Positions 46,439 through 55,058 of a stretch of DNA of 64,000 nt are shown here, piece by piece. Under the pieces are notes generated by a model that searched no databases, had not been told where the DNA came from, and saw only the letters and a program-made list of their open reading frames with translations. Numbering within the stretch: the first letter of the stretch is position 1; the number at the start of each line of letters is the position of its first letter. Where the stretch lies: contig NZ_QAYE01000004.1 in NCBI RefSeq assembly GCF_003053745.1, positions 248,001 to 312,000 of the forward strand, in the 5' to 3' direction. Source of the DNA: Sphingomonas faeni. GTDB lineage: Bacteria; Pseudomonadota; Alphaproteobacteria; Sphingomonadales; Sphingomonadaceae. Position numbers and translations under genes: made by a program.

Positions 46439-47960
46439 AGGCAGCCTTCGGGATCTTCAGGTCGACGATCAAGCCGTCGTCGTTCCAGGTCCGATTCACG
46501 CTGCCGCCTAGCTGACGCACGGCGCTCATCTCGATCAACTGCGTACCAAAACCTGCTGGCGTCGTCGGCTTGGCGACGGACGGGCCACCCTGTTCGCACC
46601 AGTTCAAGCTTACCGTGTCGTCGTTCGCCGTGACGGCGATCCGAACCGTGCCGAGTTCGGTCGCAAGCGCGCCGTACTTCGTCGCGTTGGTGGCAAGCTC
46701 GTGGAACAGCAAGGCGAGCGGCGTGGCCGAGCGATCGTCGATCTGAACGTCGTCGCCGGTGACGCTGAGACGTGCGCCGTCGATCCGCTGATACGGCTCG
46801 AACAATTCCTGCAACAGGCCGTGCAGGCTGTTCTGCGCGGCGGCCGGACGCGAGTTGGCGCTGTGCGGGCGGACGAAGTCGTGCGCGCGGCCGAGCGCGT
46901 TGATCCGGTGGCGGAGATCGGTCGCAATGCCCGCGAACTCCGGCTTCCCTCGTGCCGAAAACGCGATCAGCCCGGCGATCACCGCGAAGATGTTCTTGAT
47001 GCGGTGGCTCAGCTCCTGGCTGATGACCTCGCGCTCCTCATAGGCCAGCTTCTGTTCGTGGATGTCGGTACACGTCCCGAACCAACGCGTGATCCGGCCG
47101 TTTTCGTCGCGCACCGGCAACGCGCGGCCGAGCACCCAGCGGTACGTGCCGTCGAAATGCCGAAGCCTGTATTCGATGTTGTACGGCTCGCCGGTATCGA
47201 GCGACTGGCGCCAGATTGCCCAGGCGCGATCCTGGTCGTCGGGATGGAACATGTCGTTCCAGCCTTCGCCATCGGTCGTTCCCACGGGCGTGCCGGTGAA
47301 CTCATACCACCGCGCGTTAAAGTAATCGTGGAAGCCGTCGGGCAGCGTCGACCAGACCATCTGCGGCATGGTGTCGGCGAGCGTACGAAACTTCAGGTCG
47401 CTCGCTTCCAGCGTCCGGCGGGCTTCAGCCTCGGCCATCGCCTGCTCGCGTGCGGTACGGCGGTCGTCGAGCCGGCCCATCGCCGCCTTCGCCAGCAGCG
47501 TGAGGCCGTCGCGCTGGAACCGGGTCAGGCCTTCGCGAGGCTCGTTCGCGAGCACGCAGAGCGCACCCAGCGGCACGCCCTCGCTGGAGACGAGCGGTGC
47601 ACCCGCGTAGAATCGGACATACGGCTCGCCGGTCACCAGCGGGTTGTCGACGAAGCGCGGATCGGCCTGCGCGTCGGGCACTTCCATCACCTCGTGATGG
47701 TGCATCGCGTGCGCGCAGAACGACATGCTGCGCGGAGTCTGCTCCAGGTCGAAGCCGGTCCGCGCCAGGAAACGCTGATATTCCTCCTCGACCAAGCTCA
47801 GCAACGCGACCGGGGCGCCGCAGAGCTCGGCTGCGAACGCCACGATATCGTCGAGCTGGCCCTTCGCGCGCGCACCGGCGACGTCGTAGGCCGAGATCAC
47901 GCGGGAGCGCTCGGCCTCGTCGAACGAGGCGGTCTTGGGAACGGAATACAGCGTCGTCAC
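46428..47960 (-). CDS. HWE-family sensor histidine kinase with GAF and PAS domains
   Basis: A 510-residue cytoplasmic kinase without membrane helices. A GAF domain occupies about residues 25-170 (AELCGAPVALLSLVEEEYQRFLARTGFD, FCAHAMHHHEVMEVPDAQADPRF), a PAS/PAC pair about 190-310 (ADTMPQMVWSTLPDGFHDYFNARWYEFTG), and a kinase core of the HWE/HisKA_2 type (VISQELSHRIKNIFAVIAGLI with the phospho-His, then LLFHELATNATKYGA and FGTQLIE). The PAS lacks the LOV cysteine motif NCRFLQ. Its partner is probably the receiver protein that converges on it. Confidence 0.92.
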   Translation of the reverse strand: MTTLYSVPKTASFDEAERSRVISAYDVAGARAKGQLDDIVAFAAELCGAPVALLSLVEEEYQRFLARTGFDLEQTPRSMSFCAHAMHHHEVMEVPDAQADPRFVDNPLVTGEPYVRFYAGAPLVSSEGVPLGALCVLANEPREGLTRFQRDGLTLLAKAAMGRLDDRRTAREQAMAEAEARRTLEASDLKFRTLADTMPQMVWSTLPDGFHDYFNARWYEFTGTPVGTTDGEGWNDMFHPDDQDRAWAIWRQSLDTGEPYNIEYRLRHFDGTYRWVLGRALPVRDENGRITRWFGTCTDIHEQKLAYEEREVISQELSHRIKNIFAVIAGLIAFSARGKPEFAGIATDLRHRINALGRAHDFVRPHSANSRPAAAQNSLHGLLQELFEPYQRIDGARLSVTGDDVQIDDRSATPLALLFHELATNATKYGALATELGTVRIAVTANDDTVSLNWCEQGGPSVAKPTTPAGFGTQLIEMSAVRQLGGSVNRTWNDDGLIVDLKIPKAAFSR

Positions 47961-47965
47961 AGAGA

Positions 47966-48550
47966 TCAGAACGGCACGTCGTCGTCGAGATCGTCCGAGA
48001 AGCCGCCGGTCTGGCCGAAGCTGCCACCGCGGGCACCGCCACCACCGGAAGGTGCGCTGCCGCCGCGACCGCCACCGCCGCCGCCGTAACCGCCGCCGCC
48101 GCCACCCGACGAACCACCGCCGAAGTCGTTGCCGCCGCCACCGCCGGCCCAGTCGTCGCCACCGCCGCGGCTACCACCGCCGCCACCCTGGCCGCCATTC
48201 GGGCCGTCGAGCATCGTCAGCACGCTGTTGAAGCCCTGCAGTACGATCTCGGTCGAATATTTGTCTTGGCCCTGCGCGTCCTGCCACTTCCGGGTCTGGA
48301 GCGCGCCCTCGATATAGACCTTCGATCCCTTGCGCAGATACTTCTCGGCGACGTTCGCGAGACCTTCGTTGAAGATCGCGACCGAATGCCATTCGGTCTT
48401 TTCCTTGCGCTCGCCCGACATCTTGTCCTTCCAGGACTCGGATGTCGCGATGCGCAGATTGACGACCTTGCCGCCGTTCTGGAACGCCTTGCTCTCCGGG
48501 TCGCGACCCAGATTGCCGACGATGATGACCTTGTTGACGCTGCCTGCCAC
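47966..48550 (-). CDS. ssb: single-stranded DNA-binding protein
   Basis: A 194-residue SSB. The OB fold spans about residues 1-110 ([59 protein letters not shown]), followed by a Gly-rich linker of about 70 residues and the acidic tip DDLDDDVPF that binds partner proteins. GTG 48550 has GGAG nine bases before it and matches the family N-terminus; another GTG at 48565 is possible. It binds ssDNA as a tetramer in replication, repair and recombination. Confidence 0.97.
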   Translation of the reverse strand: MAGSVNKVIIVGNLGRDPESKAFQNGGKVVNLRIATSESWKDKMSGERKEKTEWHSVAIFNEGLANVAEKYLRKGSKVYIEGALQTRKWQDAQGQDKYSTEIVLQGFNSVLTMLDGPNGGQGGGGGSRGGGDDWAGGGGGNDFGGGSSGGGGGGYGGGGGGRGGSAPSGGGGARGGSFGQTGGFSDDLDDDVPF

Positions 48551-48612
48551 GAACCAGGACTCCACTAGTAAGGTTTGATTGCTCAGACGAGCATGAACGA
48601 ATATACGGTAAC

Positions 48613-48686
48613 GGCGTAGGACCTGGGTGCAGATTACCCGGTGGAAGGGATGATCGCTTCTGGGGAGAAGGACCAGGACCTACGCC
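48613..48686. promoter_or_regulatory. long imperfect inverted repeat between ssb and feoB
   Basis: GGCGTAGGACCTGG (48613-48626) and CCAGGACCTACGCC (48673-48686) pair over 14 bases with one mismatch around a 46-base loop. It lies between the feoB stop and the ssb start and is not one of the dispersed repeat families. Terminator of feoAB or ssb leader are both possible. Confidence 0.45.
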
Positions 48687-48719
48687 TTGAACGGATTTGG
48701 AGTCCGCTCAGTGCATCAC

Positions 48720-50594
48720 CTACAAACCAGCGGCTACCGCCAGCCAGTATGTGATACCCGCCATGATGTACGCGGCGGCGAACAAATAGCCAACCATGAA
48801 GGCGGGCCATTTCCAGCCATTCGTCTCGCGGCGGGTGACGGCGATCGTCGAAATGCACTGCGGCGCGAACACGAACCACATCAGGAACGCGAGCGCGGTC
48901 GGCAGGCTCCAGCGACCGCGCAGGTTCTCGATCATCGCCTTGCCGCCCTGGTTGCTGTCGGGATCGTCGATCGCATAGACGGTGCCGATCGCGGCCACGG
49001 CGACTTCGCGCGCGGCCATCGCCGGGATCAGCGCGAGGACGATGTCGCGGTTGAAGCCGATCGGCGCGAAGATGGGCGCGATGCCGTTGGCGATGCGGCC
49101 CGCGATCGAATAATCGACCGCGGAGATCTTCGGTGCGCCGGCGGGCTGCTCGGGTGGCTTGGGGAAGCTCAGCAGCACCCACAGGATGATCGTCGAGGTC
49201 AGGATGATGCCGCCGGCGCGCTTCAGGAAGATCTGCGCGCGGCTCCACAGGCCGATGCCGACGTCGCGCCACTGCGGCCACTGGTATTTCGGCATCTCCA
49301 TCATGAAGCCCGACGACACGCCCTTGGTCACCGTCCGGCGCAGCACCAGCGCGGCGACGAACGCACCGACGATGCCCATCACGTACAGGCCGAGCATCAC
49401 CAGCCCCTGCAACCCGACGAACGGCAGCACCTGCGTGTTGGGAATGAACGCGCCGATGATCAGCGTGTAGACCGGCAGGCGCGCGGAACACGTCATCAGC
49501 GGCGCGATCAGGATCGTGGTCAGCCGGTCCTTCTCGTCGTCGATCGTCCGCGTCGCCATGATGCCGGGGATCGCGCAGGCGAAGCTCGACAGCAGCGGGA
49601 TGAACGCGCGCCCCGACAGCCCGACGCTCGCCATCACCCGGTCCATCAGGAACGCCGCGCGGACCATGTAGCCGCTGGCCTCGAGCACGAGGATGAAGAG
49701 GAACAGGATCAGGATCTGCGGCAGGAAGACGATCACGGCGCCGACGCCGGCAATCACGCCGTCGACCAGAAGCGAGCGGAGCAGCGAGTCGGGCAGTTCG
49801 GCGGTCAGGAACCCCTGCAACGCGGTGAAGCCCGCATCGATCGCGTCCATGAACGGCTGTGCCCAGCTGAACACCGCCTGGAACATCAGGAACATGATCG
49901 CGAGCAGCAGGATTGGGCCAGCCACGGGATGCAGCGCGACCGCGTCGAGCATGTGCGTCCAGCGGCGGACCTGCGTTTCTGATACGGTCGCGGACGTCGC
50001 GATCTGGCGCGCGCGGCGCTGGAGCGTGACGATATCGTCCTGAACGCTGCCATCCGACTTTCGGAGCCGCATGGGGCCGTTGACGACGATGCCGGACAGC
50101 GCGGCCTTCAACTCGTCGAGGCCACGCTTGCGCACCGCGACGGTCGGGATCACCGGCACGCCGAGTTCGCGTTCGAGCACCTTGGGGTCGAGCTTCAGGC
50201 CGTCGCGCTCGGCGAGATCGACCATGTTGAGCGCGACCACGACCGGCAGGCCGAGCGCGATCAGCTGGAGCGTGAAGCGCAGATGGTTGTCGAGATTGGC
50301 GGCATCGACGACGACGACCAGCGCATCGGGCAGGCGCTCGCCGTCCTGCGTGCCGGTGACGACGTCGCGCGTCACGCGCTCGTCGGGGGAGGAGGGTTCG
50401 AGGCTGTACGCGCCGGGCAGGTCGACGAGTTCGATCGGCCGCCCGTCGTCGAGCATCAGCCGCCCGACCTTCCGCTCGACCGTCACGCCGGGATAATTGC
50501 CGACCTTCTGCCGCGCACCGGTAAGCGCGTTGAACAGCGCGCTTTTGCCGGCATTGGGATTGCCGACTAGCGCAACCAGCGGTGCTGCGTTCAT
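48720..50594 (-). CDS. feoB: ferrous iron transport protein B
   Basis: A 624-residue Fe(II) transporter. The N-terminal G-domain carries VGNPNAGKSALFNALTGA (G1), VDLPGAYSLEP (G3) and ALNMVDLA (G4), then the GDI region. The membrane part has two Gate motifs, including SFACAIPGIMATRTI and MTCSARLPVYTLIIGAFIP, with the conserved Cys. It is shorter than E. coli FeoB (773) but like other alphaproteobacterial forms. It starts nine bases after feoA. Confidence 0.95.
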   Translation of the reverse strand: MNAAPLVALVGNPNAGKSALFNALTGARQKVGNYPGVTVERKVGRLMLDDGRPIELVDLPGAYSLEPSSPDERVTRDVVTGTQDGERLPDALVVVVDAANLDNHLRFTLQLIALGLPVVVALNMVDLAERDGLKLDPKVLERELGVPVIPTVAVRKRGLDELKAALSGIVVNGPMRLRKSDGSVQDDIVTLQRRARQIATSATVSETQVRRWTHMLDAVALHPVAGPILLLAIMFLMFQAVFSWAQPFMDAIDAGFTALQGFLTAELPDSLLRSLLVDGVIAGVGAVIVFLPQILILFLFILVLEASGYMVRAAFLMDRVMASVGLSGRAFIPLLSSFACAIPGIMATRTIDDEKDRLTTILIAPLMTCSARLPVYTLIIGAFIPNTQVLPFVGLQGLVMLGLYVMGIVGAFVAALVLRRTVTKGVSSGFMMEMPKYQWPQWRDVGIGLWSRAQIFLKRAGGIILTSTIILWVLLSFPKPPEQPAGAPKISAVDYSIAGRIANGIAPIFAPIGFNRDIVLALIPAMAAREVAVAAIGTVYAIDDPDSNQGGKAMIENLRGRWSLPTALAFLMWFVFAPQCISTIAVTRRETNGWKWPAFMVGYLFAAAYIMAGITYWLAVAAGL

Positions 50595-50603
50595 TTTATG
50601 GGA

Positions 50604-50879
50604 TTATTCAGCCGCGGCAGGCATTGGCGAAACGTGGATCGCGCCAGCAACCGCGCGGCGAAGCGCAACCGTCATCCGGCCGATGCGGCAGGCGATCGGG
50701 CCCTGGCCCAGCGTCGCGCGGTGCAAAACCTCGACATCGACACCTTCGTCGAAGCCCAGTTCGCGCAGTCGGCGCGCCTCGGGATCGGCAAGTCGCGCCC
50801 ATTCGATCGCGGCAACGATGCCATGCTGCTTGCGAGGCAGCGTTTCGAGGCTGACGGAACGATCGGGGCGAGTGTCCAT
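50604..50879 (-). CDS. feoA: ferrous iron transport protein A
   Basis: A 91-residue SH3-like protein of the FeoA family (RLRELGFDEGVDVEVLHRATLGQGPI then ACRIGRMTVALRRAVAGAIHV). FeoA assists FeoB in Fe(II) uptake. It begins at ATG 50879, just after a Fur-like palindrome, and heads the feoAB operon; no feoC is present. Confidence 0.92.
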   Translation of the reverse strand: MDTRPDRSVSLETLPRKQHGIVAAIEWARLADPEARRLRELGFDEGVDVEVLHRATLGQGPIACRIGRMTVALRRAVAGAIHVSPMPAAAE

Positions 50880-50885
50880 GATGCG

Positions 50886-50898
50886 ACTGATTATCAGT
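50886..50898. promoter_or_regulatory. candidate Fur box upstream of feoAB
   Basis: ACTGATTATCAGT is a perfect 13-base palindrome and contains the TGATTATCA/TGATAATCA core of the Fur consensus. It lies seven bases before the feoA ATG, close enough that bound repressor would block transcription. Iron repression of feoAB is well established elsewhere; the assignment is by sequence and position. Confidence 0.55.
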
Positions 50899-51007
50899 AA
50901 CGCCCGGGGAAGGGAAGCCCTAACCGTCTTGGGTTACAACCGCCTCGACGTCTCGCCATCCGGATGAAAGTCAGGATACAGAGACACTTAGCCGTTTGTT
51001 GGTGGCT

Positions 51008-51661
51008 TCAGGCAGTCGGATAACGCAGGCGGCCAACGAATCGCGACAGGCTGAAGCCGTGTTCGGTGCGCTTGAGGAACCCCGCCTTGGCCTTCTCGAA
51101 CTGCATGATCCCGTTGATCCGCCGGCCAAGGAACGCGCGCGTTTCGGCCAGACCTTCGCTTTCGTCGTCGAGAAACACCGTGATCGTCGATGCGTACACG
51201 CCGAGCAGGATCGTCCGCTTGGTGTAGTAGTTATAGTCCGTCGCGATATCGCCGGCCGCGTGCCAGATCGTGTCGACCGTCCGCCAGCCGAGCCGCGTCG
51301 CCTTCGCCAGGTTCTGCGGAAGCGCGAGGATCGCCAGCGCGCGCCGCAGCGATTCGCGGTCTATCGACGTTGCGTCTAGCCGCGCCTCGACCAACGCTGT
51401 GATCTTCTCGCGGATCTTCATGAGCGCCAGCCGCTCGGGGGGTACCGCAGCGAGCATCACACCGTCGATATGCGCGAACCACGCGTCGATCATGTCGACC
51501 GGGCCATCCTTGAATGCCAGTGCGGCGATGTCGGTGTCGATTCCCTCGGCCTGTGCAGCCATGTCGCGCGCGGCGTCGCTCCAGCCGTCGAAGGCCGCGT
51601 TGGCGGCAATGCCGGGCGCCAGCAGGGCGCGGATTTCGTCGAGCGTAAGGTCCTGGGTCAT
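51008..51661 (-). CDS. COQ9-family ubiquinone biosynthesis protein
   Basis: A 217-residue helical protein with the COQ9 domain in the C-terminal half (DTIWHAAGDIATDYNYYTKRTILLGVYASTI then TVFLDDESEG). The alphaproteobacterial and mitochondrial COQ9 proteins bind lipids and support hydroxylation of the ubiquinone ring by COQ7. The motif DYNYYTKR is the best signature. The ATG overlaps the stop of the upstream EamA gene (ATGA), so the two are one operon. Confidence 0.92.
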   Translation of the reverse strand: MTQDLTLDEIRALLAPGIAANAAFDGWSDAARDMAAQAEGIDTDIAALAFKDGPVDMIDAWFAHIDGVMLAAVPPERLALMKIREKITALVEARLDATSIDRESLRRALAILALPQNLAKATRLGWRTVDTIWHAAGDIATDYNYYTKRTILLGVYASTITVFLDDESEGLAETRAFLGRRINGIMQFEKAKAGFLKRTEHGFSLSRFVGRLRYPTA

Positions 51662-52665
51662 ACCGTCTCCTGCCGTTCAAAATCAGGCGTATCAAGCGCG
51701 TCTTCAAGGGGGACTTCCGGGGGAGGTCCCCGGCGGACGAGCACCAGCGCGACCGCCACCATCACGACGCCGACCAGATCAGCCGCGCCGAGCCGCTCGC
51801 CATACACCAGCCAGCCGACCACGCCGGCGACCACCGGCTGGATCAGCAACGCGATCCCGATCACCAGCGGCGAGAAGCGGCCGAGCGCATAGATCATCAG
51901 CCCCTGGCCGAGCACCTGGCTGCACAAGGCAAGCCCGATCAGCGGCCCCCAATGCGTTGGCATCACCCGCTCGCCCATCGCCAGCGCGAACACGAGCAGC
52001 GGCACGATCCCCGCCAGCGTCGACAGGGTCAGCGCGGACAGCGGCGCAAGCGTCGCCCGCGCGCGCGCCATCAGGATGAAATAGACGGTATAAAGCAGCC
52101 CCGCGAGGATGCAGAGCAGATCGCCCACGAGGTTCTTCGCATCGAGCTGATACGACCGCCCGAGCAACAGCGCAGCGCCCGTCGCCGCCAGTACCAGCGC
52201 CCAGCCCTGAGTCCGCGTCGGCCACGTCTTCGCGATCAGGAAGCCGTAGATCGGAAAGATCAGCGTCGCGGCATTGCCGAACAGCGTCGCATTGGCGAGC
52301 GTCGTGCGCCGGATGCCGAGATGCCACGCACCGAGATCGGCCGCGAAGCACACGCCGCCGACGATCAACCCGATCCACACGCCGCGGCTCAACCGGGTCG
52401 GCCGCGCGCCCTGCTGGACCGCGAGCGCGATCAGGAACGGCACGGCGAGCGTGAGCCGCCAGAACCCCGCCGCCACCGGCCCGACCTCGGTAGCGCGGAC
52501 GAACCACGGCCCGAACGCCAGCGCGACGTTCGCCACGACGAGCGCCGCGAAGGCGATAAGTCCCGGCGCGGCAACACTTTGCGCGGTTGGCATAAAACCG
52601 GCCGGCGTCAAACCGTGCGGCGTATCGGGCACGCTAGATAATCTTTGCGGGTCGGGGCGATGCAT
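51658..52665 (-). CDS. DMT-superfamily (EamA) transporter
   Basis: A 335-residue inner-membrane protein with ten hydrophobic segments in two EamA repeats (ALVVANVALAFGPWFVRATEVGPVAAGFWRL and GPLIGLALCSQVLGQGLMIYALGRFSPLVIG). Members export metabolites or amino acids. It has a soluble N-terminus of about 25 residues and is coupled to the COQ9-family gene by an ATGA overlap. Divergent from the OYE gene. Substrate unknown. Confidence 0.9.
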   Translation of the reverse strand: MHRPDPQRLSSVPDTPHGLTPAGFMPTAQSVAAPGLIAFAALVVANVALAFGPWFVRATEVGPVAAGFWRLTLAVPFLIALAVQQGARPTRLSRGVWIGLIVGGVCFAADLGAWHLGIRRTTLANATLFGNAATLIFPIYGFLIAKTWPTRTQGWALVLAATGAALLLGRSYQLDAKNLVGDLLCILAGLLYTVYFILMARARATLAPLSALTLSTLAGIVPLLVFALAMGERVMPTHWGPLIGLALCSQVLGQGLMIYALGRFSPLVIGIALLIQPVVAGVVGWLVYGERLGAADLVGVVMVAVALVLVRRGPPPEVPLEDALDTPDFERQETV

Positions 52666-52716
52666 GCCGCCCTGTAGCCTCCTATCTTCCGCCCGTCAGG
52701 CCAATAAGGAGCCCCC

Positions 52717-53805
52717 ATGCCTAGCCTTTTCGATCCGATTACCCTTGGTGCCGTCGACGCGCCGAACCGCATCATCATGGCGCCGCTCACCCGCGGGCGT
52801 GCCGACAGGGATGCGGTGCCGTCCGACATCATGGTCGAATATTACACGCAGCGTGCGAGCGCCGGCCTGATCATCTCGGAAGCCACCGGCATCAGCCGCG
52901 AAGGGCTAGGCTGGCCGTTCGCGCCGGGCCTGTGGACCGACGCGCAGGTCGCCGCCTGGAAGCCCGTCACCGACTCGGTCCACGCCGCTGGCGGCCGGAT
53001 CGTCGCACAGCTGTGGCACATGGGTCGCCAGGGCCATTCGTCGGTCTACGAGACGCAGCCCGTGTCGTCGTCGGCCACCGCGACCGAAGGCCAGGCGCAT
53101 ACGTTCGAGGGCAAAAAGGATTTCGAGGTCGCGCGTCCGCTCGAGACCAACGAGATTCCGCGCCTGCTGAACGACTATGAGTTGGCAACGAAGAACGCAC
53201 TCGCGGCCGGCTTCGACGGCGTGCAGATCCACGCGGCGAACGGCTATCTGATCGACCAGTTCCTGCGCGACAACGCGAACTTCCGCACCGACGAATATGG
53301 TGGCGGAATCGAGAACCGCGTCCGCCTGCTCCGTGAAGTCGCCGAGCGCGTCATCTCGGTCGCAGGGGCTGACCGCGTCAGCGTCCGCCTGTCGCCCAAC
53401 GGCGATTCGCAGGGCGTCGACGACAGCAAGCCCGAGGCGCTGTTCACCGCCGCGGCGAAGGCGCTGTCCGACCTCGGCATCGCGTTCCTCGAACTGCGCG
53501 AGCCCGGCCCCGACGGCACCTTCGGCAAGACCGACGTACCCAAGCTCAGCCCAGCGATCCGCAAGGTGTTCAACGGCGTGCTGATCGTGAACTCGGACTA
53601 CACGACGGTCGAGGAGGCGCAGGCCGAGCTCGATTCGGGCAATGCCGACGCGATCACCTTCGGTCGCACGTTCATCGCGAACCCGGATCTTCCCGAACGC
53701 CTGCGCACGGGTGCACCGCTTGCGAAGGACGATGCGAAAACGTGGTATAGCCAGGGCCCCGAGGGCTACATCGACTACCCCGCGCTCGAGACTGCCAACG
53801 CCTGA
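52717..53805 (+). CDS. alkene reductase of the old yellow enzyme family
   Basis: A 362-residue FMN-dependent ene-reductase. PLTRGRADRDAVPSDIMVEYYTQRASAGLIISEAT is the N-terminal FMN region, RIVAQLWHMGRQGH holds the conserved substrate area, AAGFDGVQIHAANGYLIDQF the catalytic His/Asn pair and LRDNANFRTDEYGGGIENRVRLL the classic signature. ALTFGR-like DAITFGRTFIANPDLPERL closes the barrel. It reduces activated C=C bonds or nitro esters with NAD(P)H; natural substrate unknown. Confidence 0.94.
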   Translation: MPSLFDPITLGAVDAPNRIIMAPLTRGRADRDAVPSDIMVEYYTQRASAGLIISEATGISREGLGWPFAPGLWTDAQVAAWKPVTDSVHAAGGRIVAQLWHMGRQGHSSVYETQPVSSSATATEGQAHTFEGKKDFEVARPLETNEIPRLLNDYELATKNALAAGFDGVQIHAANGYLIDQFLRDNANFRTDEYGGGIENRVRLLREVAERVISVAGADRVSVRLSPNGDSQGVDDSKPEALFTAAAKALSDLGIAFLELREPGPDGTFGKTDVPKLSPAIRKVFNGVLIVNSDYTTVEEAQAELDSGNADAITFGRTFIANPDLPERLRTGAPLAKDDAKTWYSQGPEGYIDYPALETANA

Positions 53806-53809
53806 GCTT

Positions 53810-53937
53810 GATCCTCCCCCGCAAGGGGGAGGTGGCAGGCGCCAGCCTGACGGAGGGGGAGGCACGCGCGAACAGTGGTTCCGTGTCCTCCCCCTCCGTC
53901 ACCTTCGGCGACACCTCCCCCTGGCGGAGGAGGATCG
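53810..53937. repeat. palindromic repeat, family B copy 3
   Basis: Ends GATCCTCCCCCGCAAGGGGG and CCCCCTGGCGGAGGAGGATC with inner GACGGAGGGGGAGG/CCTCCCCCTCCGTC, directly after the OYE stop. Confidence 0.87.
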
Positions 53938-54025
53938 CGAAGGGCTGCCTATGGTCACCCGCGCTGCCATCGCCTAGCAGCGCGCTTCCGCGCCGCACGG
54001 CGCACCGGTGACGACAGGATATCCA

Positions 54026-54520
54026 ATGACCGACGGCTGGCCGAGCGGCGGCAGGGGAACGGGGCCGCTCATGCCCGGCACCGCCGACCGGGCCGTAAAG
54101 CGCGCGGAGGAGCGTGCCAACGGCCGCGAGCAGCGCGCGAAGGAGCGGCTTGCCGCGTCCGAACAGCGATCCGAATCTCGTGCCGCACAACGCGATCTCC
54201 AGTCCCAGGAACGCGAACGCGCCCGCGAAATCCGGCGTATCGAAGGGGATCAGCGGATCAAGGCGCGGCTCGATGCACCGCCGACCAACGATGTCGAGGC
54301 GTTGAAGATTTCCAAACGCCGCCGCTCGGGCGCGCTCGCGCGCAGCGGCGAGGAATCGAAGACCGACCGCGACACCCGTAGCTACAAGACGATCGTCGAC
54401 ATCGCGCGGATCCGCACGCTCGCCGATCGCGGCGCGTCGGTGGCGGGGCTTGCCGGCGCGTTCGGCATCACGATCGAAGAGGTCGAGGCGGCTTTGCTGG
54501 AAACGGCCCCGCAGGACTAG
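54026..54520 (+). CDS. hypothetical charged coiled-coil protein
   Basis: A 164-residue protein I do not recognise. Residues 20-85 are an unbroken stretch of Arg, Glu, Gln and Ala (AVKRAEERANGREQRAKERL ... QERERAREIRRIE) that should form a long charged helix. The C-terminal 45 residues (YKTIVDIARIRTLADRGASVAGLAGAFGI then TIEEVEAALLE) look like a helix-turn-helix, as in Hfq-like or resolvase-type DNA-binding tails. GACAGGA precedes ATG 54026; GTG 54008 is an alternative start. It converges on the STAS-like gene. Confidence 0.72.
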   Translation: MTDGWPSGGRGTGPLMPGTADRAVKRAEERANGREQRAKERLAASEQRSESRAAQRDLQSQERERAREIRRIEGDQRIKARLDAPPTNDVEALKISKRRRSGALARSGEESKTDRDTRSYKTIVDIARIRTLADRGASVAGLAGAFGITIEEVEAALLETAPQD

Positions 54521-54523
54521 GAG

Positions 54524-54898
54524 TCAGGTGGCGGTACGATCCCCGGCCAGCCACGCCTTTGCCTCGTCGATGTCGAGAAACGTCCGGCAATTCTCGGCCT
54601 TCAGATAGCGTTCGGTCTGGAGCTTGGCCAGATGCGAGGCGACTACCGCAGCGATCGGCGCCGACGTCACCTTCAGCGCCTTAGGCATCATCGCCTCCAG
54701 CGCATCGACGACCTTCAACGGCTGGATCGCGGCCTTTCGCAGGTCGGCGAGCACGACGAACCGGCCGTGATACAGCCGCGCTGCCGATCCCCGAGCGAGC
54801 AGTTCCGCCGAGAACGCCGCCGTCGTCGCGACCGACCAGAATCCCTCGGTGACGATGTTGAGTGTCTTGGTCGGGACGTCGAAGCTGATCGTGTACAT
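54524..54898 (-). CDS. small STAS/SpoIIAA-like protein
   Basis: A 124-residue soluble protein with alternating strands and helices: YTISFDVPTKTLNIVTEGFWSVATTAAFSAELLARG then RFVVLADLRKAAIQPLKVVDALEAMM and TERYLKAENCRTFLDIDEAKAWL. The pattern fits the SpoIIAA/STAS-like lipid- or nucleotide-binding fold, though no phosphoserine motif is obvious. It has no partner kinase nearby. The identification rests on pattern, not on a clear motif. Confidence 0.65.
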   Translation of the reverse strand: MYTISFDVPTKTLNIVTEGFWSVATTAAFSAELLARGSAARLYHGRFVVLADLRKAAIQPLKVVDALEAMMPKALKVTSAPIAAVVASHLAKLQTERYLKAENCRTFLDIDEAKAWLAGDRTAT

Positions 54899-55058
54899 GA
54901 CGATCTCCGTAACGTCCGCGGCTTAACGATACCCTGATGCACACGTGTTTTCTGCCGCTGGCTATCATTCTCGTTCTTCCACGAGGGCGGGAGCCCAAGT
55001 CACGAACGCCATCGTTAAACCCGCGCCTTAGCGGGGGGACATGGGAGAGAAGAAAGCT

